Assembly: GCA_041281825.1 (NCBI GenBank)
Contig: CP166298.1
Location: 4,526,001 to 4,590,000 of the forward strand
From: Paenibacillus_D tarimensis_A
GTDB taxonomy: Bacteria > Bacillota > Bacilli > Paenibacillales > Paenibacillaceae
Direction of reading: 5' to 3'
Length of the DNA: 64,000 nt
Numbering within the stretch: position 1 is the first letter of the stretch; each line of letters starts with the position of its first letter. Under the pieces are notes generated by a model, which was not told the DNA's origin, made no database searches, and saw nothing but the letters and a program-made list of their open reading frames with translations. This document shows, in pieces, positions 24,278-32,501 of this stretch. The position numbers were made by a program, and so were the translations under genes.

Positions 24278-26044
24278 TCATTTGTTTATTTCATTCATCT
24301 CCGTTTCAAACTTGCTTACCATCTTGTTCAACTGTTCTGCAACACCGGAGAGGTCGCTGACAAAACCGGATATTCTTCCGAGCGAGGTTTGTTGAGAAAG
24401 AACCGTATCCATTATCTTATGTGTACTGTCTGCCGTCTTTCTGGAGATGCCCGCCAATTCGCCCATCATGGCAGTGACCTCTTCCGTGCTGGCAGACATT
24501 TGTTGTGTCGCGGATGAAATATCGATCACTTGACTTGAAACGACTTGCGAAGCATCCAGGATGTTGTTGAAGGATTCTCCAGTACCCTTCACAAGTCCCA
24601 AGCCCTTCTCGGCTTCATCCGTACCCAAAGTAACGGACGCAACTGCTTTGCTGGTCTCCGCTTGAATTTCAGCAATTAGATTTTCGATTTGGTCGGTTGA
24701 ATTTTTCGATTGTTCCGCGAGTTTTCGGACTTCATCGGCTACAATGGCAAATCCTTTGCCGTGTTCACCGGCACGAGCCGCTTCAATACTGGCGTTTAAA
24801 GCAAGAAGGTTTGTTTGTTCCGTGATATTTTTGATCAGGCCTAGAATATTTCCAATTTCCTCGGACTTGGACTCAAGAAGCTTTATCGCTCCGGAGGTTG
24901 AAACGGAGTTGGCATTAATGCGATCCATCTGAACAGAAATCGTTTGAACGACAATATGCCCTTCTTCCGATAACTGTTTCATTTCTTGAGACGCGCCGGC
25001 TACCTGACTGGCGTTTTCTGCAATGGCTAGCACAGAAGTGGAAATTTCCTCTACTGATCGGCTGCATTCTTCCGTAGACGTTTTTTGCTGGTCGACATGA
25101 TCGTTCATATCCTTGACTTCTGATGTAATAATTTTAATACTGCGGTGATTTTCCTCGGTGATCCCCAATAATTCGCTTGAAGCTTCTGAAACACTGGCAG
25201 CCGTTTGTTTAATACTTGACAAAATCTCGCGAATATTCGAAAGCATCATGTTGAATTTAATATTCAATTCGCCGAAGCTGCCCTTTTCATCTAATTTAAA
25301 ATTAAATTTTCCATTCGAAGCCTGCTCGATTCCCCATACTAATTGGTTAATAGGAAGCAGTGTTCTTCTTGCAGCGATAAACTGTGCTCCGCCGCAAATC
25401 GCTAAAACAATAATGAGTAAGATGATAGACTCGCTCAGGAACAATTTTTGCGCATCCGGAATCATCTGAGCGTCCACATCGACTCCAAAGTAAGCTGTGA
25501 CATTGCCGCTGTCATCCATAATAGGATAAAGAACACTCACCCATGTTCCATAATCGTCGCTGTAAGGAGGTGTAAACGTCTCGGACTTCATTTTCAGCAT
25601 GTTCTTCAAGCCTTTAACTACCTCTTCAGGCTGCTCAAACATATCTCCGATCTCTAAACCGGCTTCTTGAAAAGCCGTAATTACATGAGTCGGAAAAGCA
25701 ATAATAGACGTTTTGTTGCCGTCCGCTAACTCAACTCCAAATATGTATGCCTGCGCTACGTTTGCATTGTAAGCTGAAATATTGTCAAATAACTGTGTCA
25801 GTTTTTGTTGTCCGCTTGCCTCCCACCGTTTTTCGCTTAGAGCAGCCTCAACATCTTTGTGGGATATCTCCTTTGCCCATACCGATGTCACGTTGTGCGT
25901 TTGTTTTCTTAACGTTTCCGTTAATATTTGTTTCTGAAAATATGCGCTGACCGAAATCAGTACGATTCCGATGAGCAAAAGGTTTAACATAGACAATAAC
26001 AGATTTTTACCAAAGTAATTTTTTGTTTTCAATTTTGATTTCAA
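24278..26044 (-). CDS. Methyl-accepting chemotaxis protein
   Basis: 588 residues: membrane helix at about 13-35, an extracytoplasmic Cache-type sensor to about 200 (with AYIFGVELADGNKTSIIAFP and YFGVDVDAQM), a second helix (IILLIIVLAICGGAQFIAA), a HAMP region, then the signalling coiled coil with the hairpin tip GLIKNITEQTNLLALNASIE and AARAGEHGKGFAIVADEVRK. It transmits a ligand signal to CheA/CheW. The TTG start at 26044 follows AAGGAG. A leader with an intrinsic terminator (26187-26306) precedes it. The NRPS-like gene follows 144 bp downstream. Confidence 0.92.
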   Translation of the reverse strand: MKSKLKTKNYFGKNLLLSMLNLLLIGIVLISVSAYFQKQILTETLRKQTHNVTSVWAKEISHKDVEAALSEKRWEASGQQKLTQLFDNISAYNANVAQAYIFGVELADGNKTSIIAFPTHVITAFQEAGLEIGDMFEQPEEVVKGLKNMLKMKSETFTPPYSDDYGTWVSVLYPIMDDSGNVTAYFGVDVDAQMIPDAQKLFLSESIILLIIVLAICGGAQFIAARRTLLPINQLVWGIEQASNGKFNFKLDEKGSFGELNIKFNMMLSNIREILSSIKQTAASVSEASSELLGITEENHRSIKIITSEVKDMNDHVDQQKTSTEECSRSVEEISTSVLAIAENASQVAGASQEMKQLSEEGHIVVQTISVQMDRINANSVSTSGAIKLLESKSEEIGNILGLIKNITEQTNLLALNASIEAARAGEHGKGFAIVADEVRKLAEQSKNSTDQIENLIAEIQAETSKAVASVTLGTDEAEKGLGLVKGTGESFNNILDASQVVSSQVIDISSATQQMSASTEEVTAMMGELAGISRKTADSTHKIMDTVLSQQTSLGRISGFVSDLSGVAEQLNKMVSKFETEMNEINK

Positions 26045-26186
26045 TGTTGTTACACTCCTTGGATGATTTTAAATTTGTGTAGACGATTGCTTACCTCTGA
26101 CAGCGCGGGTTAGATTACGCTATTCGATAAGCAACACACTTTATTAACCCTTCGACATAAATCCCCTCCTTAGCTGATTATTTAGT

Positions 26187-26306
26187 ATAAAAAGCCTACC
26201 CCGTGTTCGGGATAGGCCTTTACTATCTCAAACTGACGTTTTGGAAGCCGTAGCCTTAAACTTTTGGCCCAATATTTTTGCTATTTTTTGGAACTAAACA
26301 ACCAAC
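26187..26306 (-). promoter_or_regulatory. Structured 5' leader with terminator, riboswitch-like, class unknown
   Basis: From the predicted transcription start near 26306, about 90 nt of unassigned leader (containing GGGCCAAAAGTTTAAGGCT and ACGGCTTCC) lead into a terminator: GCCTATCCCG pairs with CGGGGTAGGC, followed by TTTTTAT (26217-26187). The chemoreceptor start lies 140 nt further on. A terminator inside a leader implies attenuation or a riboswitch. A small frame, ATG TCG AAG GGT TAA behind AAGGAGGGG, lies after the terminator. Confidence 0.5.
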
Positions 26307-26313
26307 ATATTCC

Positions 26314-26343
26314 ATTATATTTCAAATAACCTCTTTCTGTAAA
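26314..26343 (-). promoter_or_regulatory. Promoter of the chemoreceptor leader
   Basis: TTTACA (26343-26338) and TATAAT (26319-26314), 18-bp spacing, on the reverse strand. Confidence 0.6.
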
Positions 26344-26344
26344 T

Positions 26345-26775
26345 ACTATAGTCTCTATTTTCACTATTTCTTAATGCATCGAACGACCTAGTATGATATA
26401 AATGAACCTCATCCGATATTTCTTCTTCTCAGTTTTTTAATCTCGATTGGAAGGAAACACCTTGTTGGACTTTTCCGTAAGAAATCCCGTTCTCTAGCCG
26501 CTTTTTTTAACGGAAGAACAAATATATTTTTGAGCAAAAATACGCCGTTTAAAAATGTAAGGAGAATCCACTCCAATTATATATCGTCGACAGCTTGAAA
26601 GTTTTTTAGGGAATCGTTTAAACAGTTCCATAAGGGGGGATGTAGTACCTATTAACTGGAAGGATATATGATACCTTAAGCGGGGGTCAGAGATAGAAAG
26701 GAATGCTTCTATGCTCTTAACCAAACTTGTCAGGAAAACCGCCTTTCTTACATATGGTTATTGAAAAAGCCTGAG
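26345..26775. other. AT-rich intergenic stretch
   Basis: No convincing gene. A reverse-strand frame at 26494-26724 lacks a ribosome-binding site and any family resemblance. Confidence 0.4.
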
Positions 26776-26921
26776 AAAACATTCGTGAACTGAAACGGCT
26801 CGGTTTGATAACCGAGCCCGCTTACGGTAAATATTATGAAATTGCGTGTGATCCCAACACAGAACTACTAGTCCTCGGAGAACCTTCAGATACTGAACTT
26901 AGGGGGAAGTTTCGGTTATAA
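26776..26921 (+). pseudogene. Tail of a winged-helix protein (fragment)
   Basis: A 47-codon frame opens just after a stop codon and reads IRELKRLGLITEPAYGKYYE and, later, LLVLGEPSDTELRG before its stop. The IRELKRLGLI segment followed by a beta-wing is typical of the recognition helix of replication or phage-type winged-helix proteins. It overlaps the end of the isochorismatase gene tail to tail by 23 bp. Confidence 0.35.
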
Positions 26922-27549
26922 TGCTCTTGATTACGTCGGTTTGAAGGACATTCACGCCGATATTTATCATTTCTTCAATTCCTTTTTCATACAGACCCGA
27001 TACTGCATCCGATACAAGGACAATTCTATAATCTCTTTCACTGGCCTCGTATATGGACGTTCTTGGACAGTTCGGAAAATTGCACCCGCTGAACACAATG
27101 GTGTTAATGTTTTTGTCACGCAAAAATGGTTCTAAATTCGTTTGGTAAAAAGCACCCCATCTCGGCTTATACATGATCCATTCATTAGAAGCGATCTGTT
27201 GAAAATCTCCTTTTAACAATACGTCGGAATCGACTTCTACTCTATGATCGGGTTGGATCTTTTCAACCAGGTTCGCTCCCGGAGACATCGGCGCAACGAT
27301 CCGAGTCCCTTTCTCGATGGCCTCTCTCCGGCATATATCTACGTTAGAGCCATCTTCTTTATACAATCGTACCACATGGATTACCGGCAAACCAGCTTTA
27401 CGATATACCTGCAGAAGCTCCTTCAGAAAGGGGAGAATCTCGTAGGTGCCTATTATTTCAGCGGGTGCTCCGGGCAACGTAAAATCATTTTGCGTATCTA
27501 GCGTTATCAGTGCGGATTTACACCAGTCAGGTAAGGTATAAGCACTCAT
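26899..27549 (-). CDS. Cysteine hydrolase of the isochorismatase family
   Basis: 216 residues with the family triad: Asp in ALITLDTQNDFTLPGAP, Lys in WIMYKPRWGAFYQT and the likely nucleophilic Cys in FSGCNFPNCPRTSIYEAS (two Cys nearby). Members hydrolyse isochorismate, nicotinamide, N-carbamoyl compounds or similar amides. The ATG at 27549 follows GGAG. It lies 26 bp after the thioredoxin-fold gene, so the two form an operon. The substrate is not predictable. Confidence 0.85.
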   Translation of the reverse strand: MSAYTLPDWCKSALITLDTQNDFTLPGAPAEIIGTYEILPFLKELLQVYRKAGLPVIHVVRLYKEDGSNVDICRREAIEKGTRIVAPMSPGANLVEKIQPDHRVEVDSDVLLKGDFQQIASNEWIMYKPRWGAFYQTNLEPFLRDKNINTIVFSGCNFPNCPRTSIYEASERDYRIVLVSDAVSGLYEKGIEEMINIGVNVLQTDVIKSIITETSP

Positions 27550-27575
27550 TCCACTCACTCCAGCTTAAAATAAAG

Positions 27576-28148
27576 TTATCTTATCATTGACTCGATCAAG
27601 TCCCGTAACTCCCGCACAATAACCGACTGATACTCCGTTCCCATACTATACATAGTGGTGATCTCATTGCGGACAATCGTAACCTTCTCTTGGTAGTCCC
27701 TGACAGCCCGATCCGGGTTCTCTCGCCGAAATGCTTCCATAACCGCCTGTATGTATCGAGGACGCGGTCCCCATTTTATTAAAAACGCTCCCTTTGAATT
27801 AATAAAGACCGCTATCGGTTGGCCCCGTCCGCCATCTGTAAGGAAAAGATCCATCGTTTCCAGATGTTGCTCCATGATCAGAACTTCCGTAGGAATTGCT
27901 CCCTGCTCCAACACACGGAATAAAACCGGAACGTTCCATATCACATCCGGACACCAGTCCGTGCACAGAATAAAGCACCTCAAGTCAAAGCGATTACGAA
28001 GTGAAAGAAAGAAAAGTTCATCCTCCTTCGAATTCCAATCGAATTTGTTGTACAATTCCAGAAAACGATCCCTGTTTCTTGTCATACCGTCGATAAAAGT
28101 CCGTGGCGAAATTCCCGTCCCAATCTTATTTTTCAAGTTCGTAATCAT
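27576..28148 (-). CDS. Thioredoxin-fold family protein
   Basis: 190 residues. A thioredoxin-like core holds the CxxxC-type motif FILCTDWCPDVIWNVPVL (residues about 63-80) and a later cis-Pro-like GRGQPIAVFINSKG; this matches the thioredoxin_9 group. It probably reduces disulphides or acts as a protein partner in the cytoplasm. The ATG at 28148 is preceded by GGAGG with 7-nt spacing; an upstream TTG at 28181 is less likely. It precedes the isochorismatase-family gene in an operon, so the two may act on one metabolite. Confidence 0.8.
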   Translation of the reverse strand: MITNLKNKIGTGISPRTFIDGMTRNRDRFLELYNKFDWNSKEDELFFLSLRNRFDLRCFILCTDWCPDVIWNVPVLFRVLEQGAIPTEVLIMEQHLETMDLFLTDGGRGQPIAVFINSKGAFLIKWGPRPRYIQAVMEAFRRENPDRAVRDYQEKVTIVRNEITTMYSMGTEYQSVIVRELRDLIESMIR

Positions 28149-28292
28149 GTCACTACCTCCGCATATTTTGTTCATTATCACTATCTGATGATCATCTGCT
28201 TAAAATGATAAATGAGTATTGACCCTATTAGTAGTGTCAGATTGAGAAAAATCATAGGGGTCAGACAGGCGGAAGCAAGGCTCCCATAAAGC

Positions 28293-28355
28293 GATATGCT
28301 CCCCTTCAAGTAGTGGTTTTTTTAATAAACCTGTCTACTCAAAGGGGAGCATATC
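28293..28355. repeat. Solo palindrome related to the IS3 left end
   Basis: GATATGCTCCCCTTCAAGTA and its near-complement ending AAGGGGAGCATATC enclose a T-rich centre with AAACCTGTCTACT. The same arms and inner segment make up the left end of the IS3 element at 5112. It is either a MITE-like derivative or a relic of a lost copy. It lies between CutC and the thioredoxin-fold gene and may act as a terminator. Confidence 0.7.
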
Positions 28356-28397
28356 AAAGCACGGCAGTCTCTAGTTATTAATCGAATCTGACCCTAC

Positions 28398-29114
28398 CTA
28401 TAAAACTTCTTTCAACCCACTGCGCAAAGCTTGCTTTGCCTTTGCGACCAGTTCCGGATCGACGGGATAGCGGAAGCTTCCGCCGTATCGAACGCCGGAA
28501 CCGAAATGGACTTCACGGACTCCGGTTTGCCGGACAAAGGATTCCAGTGTCTCCACCTTCAGCCCGGCTCCGGCCATTACGGCAATGTTCAGCGTTTCCC
28601 CGAGCAAGGCAAGCCGCTTCAGATCGTCTGCGGCCTCGAGGGCGCTGGGCTTGCCGCCGGATGTAAGGATCCGCCGGACCTCGGGATAACGGGCGATTGT
28701 CTCCAATGCCCGCTCCAAATTCTCGCTTTCATCGAAAGCTCTGTGAAACGTGACCGGTAAGCCTTCAGCCGCCCCGATCCACTCCCTTAGCGCAGCCTCG
28801 TCGACCATCCCACAATCTATCAACGCTCCGACAACGATGCCGGACGCGCCCAGGCTGCGGGCGGTCCGGATATCCGCCGATATCGCGCGGATTTCGTCTG
28901 AGCTAAAGCAAAAAGACCGGCTATGAGGGCGAATCATGACGTAGACGGGGATGGCTACGGCTGCGGCAACCTGCTCAATGATCCCGCAGCTCGGCGTAAG
29001 CCCCCCTTCCGACATCGCGCTGACCAGTTCGATCCGGTCCGCTCCGCCTGCTTCGGCAGCCGCTGCATCAGCTGCGCTTGTTGCAATGATCTCCAGTACA
29101 GGAGTCTCCCCCAC
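28398..29114 (-). CDS. cutC: CutC family protein (copper homeostasis)
   Basis: 238 residues forming a TIM barrel. Family signatures are ADRIELVSAMSEGGLTPSCG, YVMIRPHSRSFCFS and MAGAGLKVETLESF, with VHFGSGVR near the end. CutC is linked to copper tolerance, though its reaction is unresolved; here it lies in a sugar-use locus behind an isomerase-like barrel protein, which fits the suspicion that it handles a carbohydrate. The GTG start follows AGGAAGAG. It is the last gene before the IS3-like palindrome. Confidence 0.88.
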   Translation of the reverse strand: MGETPVLEIIATSAADAAAAEAGGADRIELVSAMSEGGLTPSCGIIEQVAAAVAIPVYVMIRPHSRSFCFSSDEIRAISADIRTARSLGASGIVVGALIDCGMVDEAALREWIGAAEGLPVTFHRAFDESENLERALETIARYPEVRRILTSGGKPSALEAADDLKRLALLGETLNIAVMAGAGLKVETLESFVRQTGVREVHFGSGVRYGGSFRYPVDPELVAKAKQALRSGLKEVL

Positions 29115-29143
29115 TCGTTCTCTTCCTTTCCTTCAGCTGCCTA

Positions 29144-29998
29144 TTACTTATAGCGCTTAATGAACTCCACCGCTTTGCGGATATCCTCTTCCGGACGGTC
29201 TCCCACTTCCCGTTCGATCGTCAGGTATCCGGTATAGCCAATTTCCTGCAGCGCGGCAAAATAGGCGTCGAAATCGACGGCACCCTCTCCGAGCGGCAGC
29301 TCCACAAACCCGGCGTTTTCGGACAGTTCCTCGATTTTATGATGATCGAGAGCGCCGTATACATCCCTCGGATCGACTTCGCGAAGCCGTTTTCCGTCCT
29401 TCACGTGAGTATGGACAATGTAATCGCGCAGCGTCCGGACGCCTTGGACCGGGTCATCACCGGTTACCATAACCATGTTGGCCGGATCGAAGTTGACGGC
29501 CACCCCTTTGATCCCCAGAGAATCCAAGAACGACTTCAGGTGCGAGGCGGTTTCCGGTCCCGTCTCGATCGCATAATATCCGCCGACCGAAGAAGCGTAT
29601 TCCGCCAGCTCCCGGCAAGCTTCCTGCATTGCCAAATAGATCTCGTTCCGCTCCCCGGGAACGATCCCGATATGGGTCGTTACCACATTCGTGCCCAAAT
29701 CCAGCGCCAGATCGAGAATCCGTTTCGATTTTTCGATTTTCCACCCATTCTCGGTGCCATTCTGAAAGCCGTGTCCTCCGAAATCGCCGCACAACGCCGA
29801 TACCTCCAGGCCGAGTGCAGCCAAATCCGCTTTGAACGCCCGCCTCGCCTCAGCAGTCATATTGGCGGGATCCATTTCCCCTGAGGTCGCCCAGATCTGA
29901 ACGCCGTCCGCGCCTGCTTCCTTCGCTTTCCTTAAGCCCTCACGTACTTCGACGCCGAAGCAATCCGCAATGACGCCTATTTTATTCGCCATTCCCAT
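29144..29998 (-). CDS. Sugar phosphate isomerase/epimerase-like TIM-barrel protein
   Basis: 284 residues of the AP endonuclease 2 / xylose isomerase-like barrel: KAKEAGADGVQIWATSGEMD, VVTTHIGIVPGERNE, YYAIETGPETASHL, VAVNFDPANMVMVTGDD, VHTHVKDGKRL and GYLTIEREVGDRPEEDI, giving the usual metal-binding Glu, Asp and His residues. It should interconvert keto and aldo sugars or sugar acids. The ATG follows GGAGGG at 8 nt. It heads a two-gene unit with cutC and is only distantly related to the two barrel proteins at 31616 and 43151. Confidence 0.85.
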   Translation of the reverse strand: MGMANKIGVIADCFGVEVREGLRKAKEAGADGVQIWATSGEMDPANMTAEARRAFKADLAALGLEVSALCGDFGGHGFQNGTENGWKIEKSKRILDLALDLGTNVVTTHIGIVPGERNEIYLAMQEACRELAEYASSVGGYYAIETGPETASHLKSFLDSLGIKGVAVNFDPANMVMVTGDDPVQGVRTLRDYIVHTHVKDGKRLREVDPRDVYGALDHHKIEELSENAGFVELPLGEGAVDFDAYFAALQEIGYTGYLTIEREVGDRPEEDIRKAVEFIKRYK

Positions 29999-30486
29999 AA
30001 AGTTTCCCTCCCATTTTCAATATCTGAACGACTGAAAGTCGCTGTTCAGGCTAAAGACCGTTGAAAAACAACCTGTGGCTAAAGCCACCTCTAGCTTCCG
30101 ACTGAACTCGGCATGCTCGCAGGCTAATCATTGATGTAAACTCAAAAAAAGTCAGGACAGACCGATTACATGCCGGTTCTTTCTAACAGTTATCAGCGAC
30201 GCTATTTGCCGGTTTGTCCCATTATTCCAAGGCTAACGGTTGCCAACGCGCCTATTTGTCCGTTTTCACGGTTTGGGGAGCGGATTTCAGCAAATAACGG
30301 CATATGCAACCTTTAAAAATTTGAAATGGCGTTTCTTCGCCAAATAGCAGCAAGTACAACCGTTAGCGGAATCAACATTACAGTAACTAATGTATTTTTG
30401 AGGTTAACCTTCTACTCTTTCAATGTACTGGAAGCTGACTGCCTAAAGGCCGCGGGTTTAGACCTGACACTTGGAAACTAAGCCTG
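29999..30486. other. Intergenic gap with degenerate repeats
   Basis: No gene visible. Short imperfect repeats around CTAACGGTT and CAAATAACGGC recur (about 30189, 30230, 30290 and 30360), similar in style to those at 37440-37640. The promoter of the isomerase-cutC unit is presumably here. Confidence 0.4.
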
Positions 30487-31545
30487 TTAAAACCGAATTT
30501 CACGGCCTTCTTTCGCAGATGCATAGATCGCGCACAGCATTTTCATCAATTCGACGCCGTCTTCTACCGGACTTAACGTCTCCGTACGTCCCAGCGTGCT
30601 GTCGATAAAATGATTGATTTCATTACAGAAGGAGCTGTAAAAATCAAACGATAAATGATCCACCTGAGGCGCCACATTCAGAATCGTATCGAACTTCTCC
30701 GATACGAGCATCAGTTCAGGCTCCAGCTCCGCTCCGCCTTTATCGCCGAACAGCTTGACGCTGATCTCGTCCTTCTTCGCATGCAGCGTAAAACTGACGT
30801 CTACCAGCAGGCTCGCCCCGTTCTCGAACCGGATCAAGGCATTGGCGACATCCTCCACATCGTTGCGCTCCGCATCGTAATCCGCCGCCTTGTAAAAGGA
30901 TAGGTTCCGGATGTTGGAACGGTTTCCGAGCTTATTATAGGTATTCGCCGATACTGATTTCACCTTCGGTTTGCCCATTAGGTACCAGCAGATATCGATG
31001 ATATGGACGCCAAGGTCGATCACCGGACCTCCGCCCGAACGCGCCTTATCCGAAAACCATCCGCCCGGATTGCCGAGACGGCGCAAGCAGGAAGCTTTGG
31101 CATAGTAAACATCCCCGAGCTCGCCTTGGTCGATCCACTGCTTCAAAATCTGCGAATTGCTGTTATAGCGGCGCACGAATCCGACCTGCAGCAGGCGGCC
31201 GCTCCTGCGAACCGCTTCTTCGACCTGCAGCGCTTCTTCCACGGTCTGGCAAAGCGGCTTCTCGCACAGTACATGCTTGCCCGCATCAAGTGCGGCGATG
31301 CTGATGGCGGCATGCGAGTCGTTCCAGGTACAGATGCTGACAGCATGGATTTCGGGAAGCGAAAGCAGCTCCTTATAATCCGTGAACACGAGGGAAGCCC
31401 CGTATTTATCAGCTTTTTCCTTAGCGCGCTCTTCATTCAAATCGCAAATGGCATATATTTCTGCCTCCTGATTATTCGCATAAGCCTGCAAATGCGCCTC
31501 GGAAATCGATCCGGCGCCGATGACGGCAATTTTCAGCGTGGTCAA
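30487..31545 (-). CDS. Gfo/Idh/MocA-family oxidoreductase
   Basis: 352 residues: Rossmann fold IAVIGAGSISEAHLQAYA, then KHVLCEKPLCQTVEEA with the catalytic-region Lys, and GGGPVIDLGVHIIDICWYLM in the C-terminal domain. It should oxidise or reduce a monosaccharide released by the neighbouring glycosidases. The start is set at TTG 31545 behind GGGAG; an upstream frame exists but lacks homology. It follows the barrel isomerase gene by 70 bp and is the last gene of the large glycan operon. Confidence 0.87.
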   Translation of the reverse strand: MTTLKIAVIGAGSISEAHLQAYANNQEAEIYAICDLNEERAKEKADKYGASLVFTDYKELLSLPEIHAVSICTWNDSHAAISIAALDAGKHVLCEKPLCQTVEEALQVEEAVRRSGRLLQVGFVRRYNSNSQILKQWIDQGELGDVYYAKASCLRRLGNPGGWFSDKARSGGGPVIDLGVHIIDICWYLMGKPKVKSVSANTYNKLGNRSNIRNLSFYKAADYDAERNDVEDVANALIRFENGASLLVDVSFTLHAKKDEISVKLFGDKGGAELEPELMLVSEKFDTILNVAPQVDHLSFDFYSSFCNEINHFIDSTLGRTETLSPVEDGVELMKMLCAIYASAKEGREIRF

Positions 31546-31615
31546 TGCTTTCACTCTCCCGATAAAAATATTGATGTTCGGCTGACGATCCCAGCCTTGC
31601 TGTCCCACATATCAA

Positions 31616-32479
31616 TCAAGCTTCATCCCACAGTCTGCGTGCATTCGCCAGCGCTATGCGGGCTGCCGTCTTGCATTCTTCCATCCCTTCGAACTCGACG
31701 GACAGATAACCGTCATAACCGGAGCCCTTCAGCACGCGGAACACTTCAGGCATGTCGATATCCCCTTGCCCGACGATGGCGCCGCGCAAAAAACTGCCAT
31801 GAGCGGATTGGAACCAGCCTTCTCCTGGATGACGGTAAGACGGCCGCAGATAAAAGTCTTTCAGATGGACCATCGAAGCGTATGGAATGTTGTTTTTAAC
31901 GGCACTGACAGGATCTTCATCCACGCATAGAAAGTTGCCGATATCCAGTGTCGTCCGGAAGTTGTCCCTGTTCGTTTCATGAATCAACCGGCGGACGCGT
32001 TCGCTGGATTGAACATAATAGCCGTGATTTTCCACACTTGTCGTAATCCCGCAGCCGGCGGCATAGTCGGCAATTCGGCGGCAGGCAGAGGCAATCCGCG
32101 GCAAATCCGCTTCAAACCGGGCCACGGTCCCCTCTCCCGGCGGGAGAAAAGCGACATCGTGGCGCATCCGTTTGACGCCAAGCTCGTGTGCGATATCGAC
32201 ATGCTTCATCACGGTGCGAATTTCTTCTTCATAAGCTTCGGTACCGCCTTTGATAAAATCGGCGCCGATCGCATAATTGGAAATCTCGATTCCGGCGTCT
32301 TCCGCAGCCTTGCGGATTTCCTGGATTAATCCGGGATTTTCGATCAGGCTGTAACCGAGTGGAACGATTTCCACATGCTCGCCGCCATGCTCGGCCGTCC
32401 AACGGACAACATCGACAACCGTCATCTCTTCCCGGTTCAATGCCTGCTGAAGGCTGTACGTGCTTAAACCCAGCTTCAT
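31616..32479 (-). CDS. Sugar phosphate isomerase/epimerase (paralogue 1)
   Basis: 287 residues, xylose isomerase-like TIM barrel. It starts MKLGLSTYSLQQALNREEMT; metal-ligand segments include TTSVENHGYYVQSSERV, FRTTLDIGNFLCVDEDP, MVHLKDFYLRP and GYLSVEFEGMEECKTA. It is clearly paralogous to the protein at 43151 (same start, same IEN-HG, LDIGNFLCVDE and VEFEGMEEC blocks). It lies between GH35 and the oxidoreductase, so it probably acts on a sugar freed in this pathway. Confidence 0.85.
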   Translation of the reverse strand: MKLGLSTYSLQQALNREEMTVVDVVRWTAEHGGEHVEIVPLGYSLIENPGLIQEIRKAAEDAGIEISNYAIGADFIKGGTEAYEEEIRTVMKHVDIAHELGVKRMRHDVAFLPPGEGTVARFEADLPRIASACRRIADYAAGCGITTSVENHGYYVQSSERVRRLIHETNRDNFRTTLDIGNFLCVDEDPVSAVKNNIPYASMVHLKDFYLRPSYRHPGEGWFQSAHGSFLRGAIVGQGDIDMPEVFRVLKGSGYDGYLSVEFEGMEECKTAARIALANARRLWDEA

Positions 32480-32501
32480 CTTGTCTTACCACTCCATTCA
32501 T

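Noticed and set aside
26187..26306. Cyclic-di-GMP-I riboswitch upstream of the chemoreceptor
   Set aside because: Only GGGCCAAA and AAGGCTACGG loosely recall it; the tetraloop hairpin and GACGCAAAGC core seen at 50700-50760 are absent. Kept as an unassigned leader.
28182..28292. REP-associated transposase ends suggested by repeated GGGTCAGA segments
   Set aside because: The matches are short (about 8 bp), in mixed orientation and without any transposase sequence.
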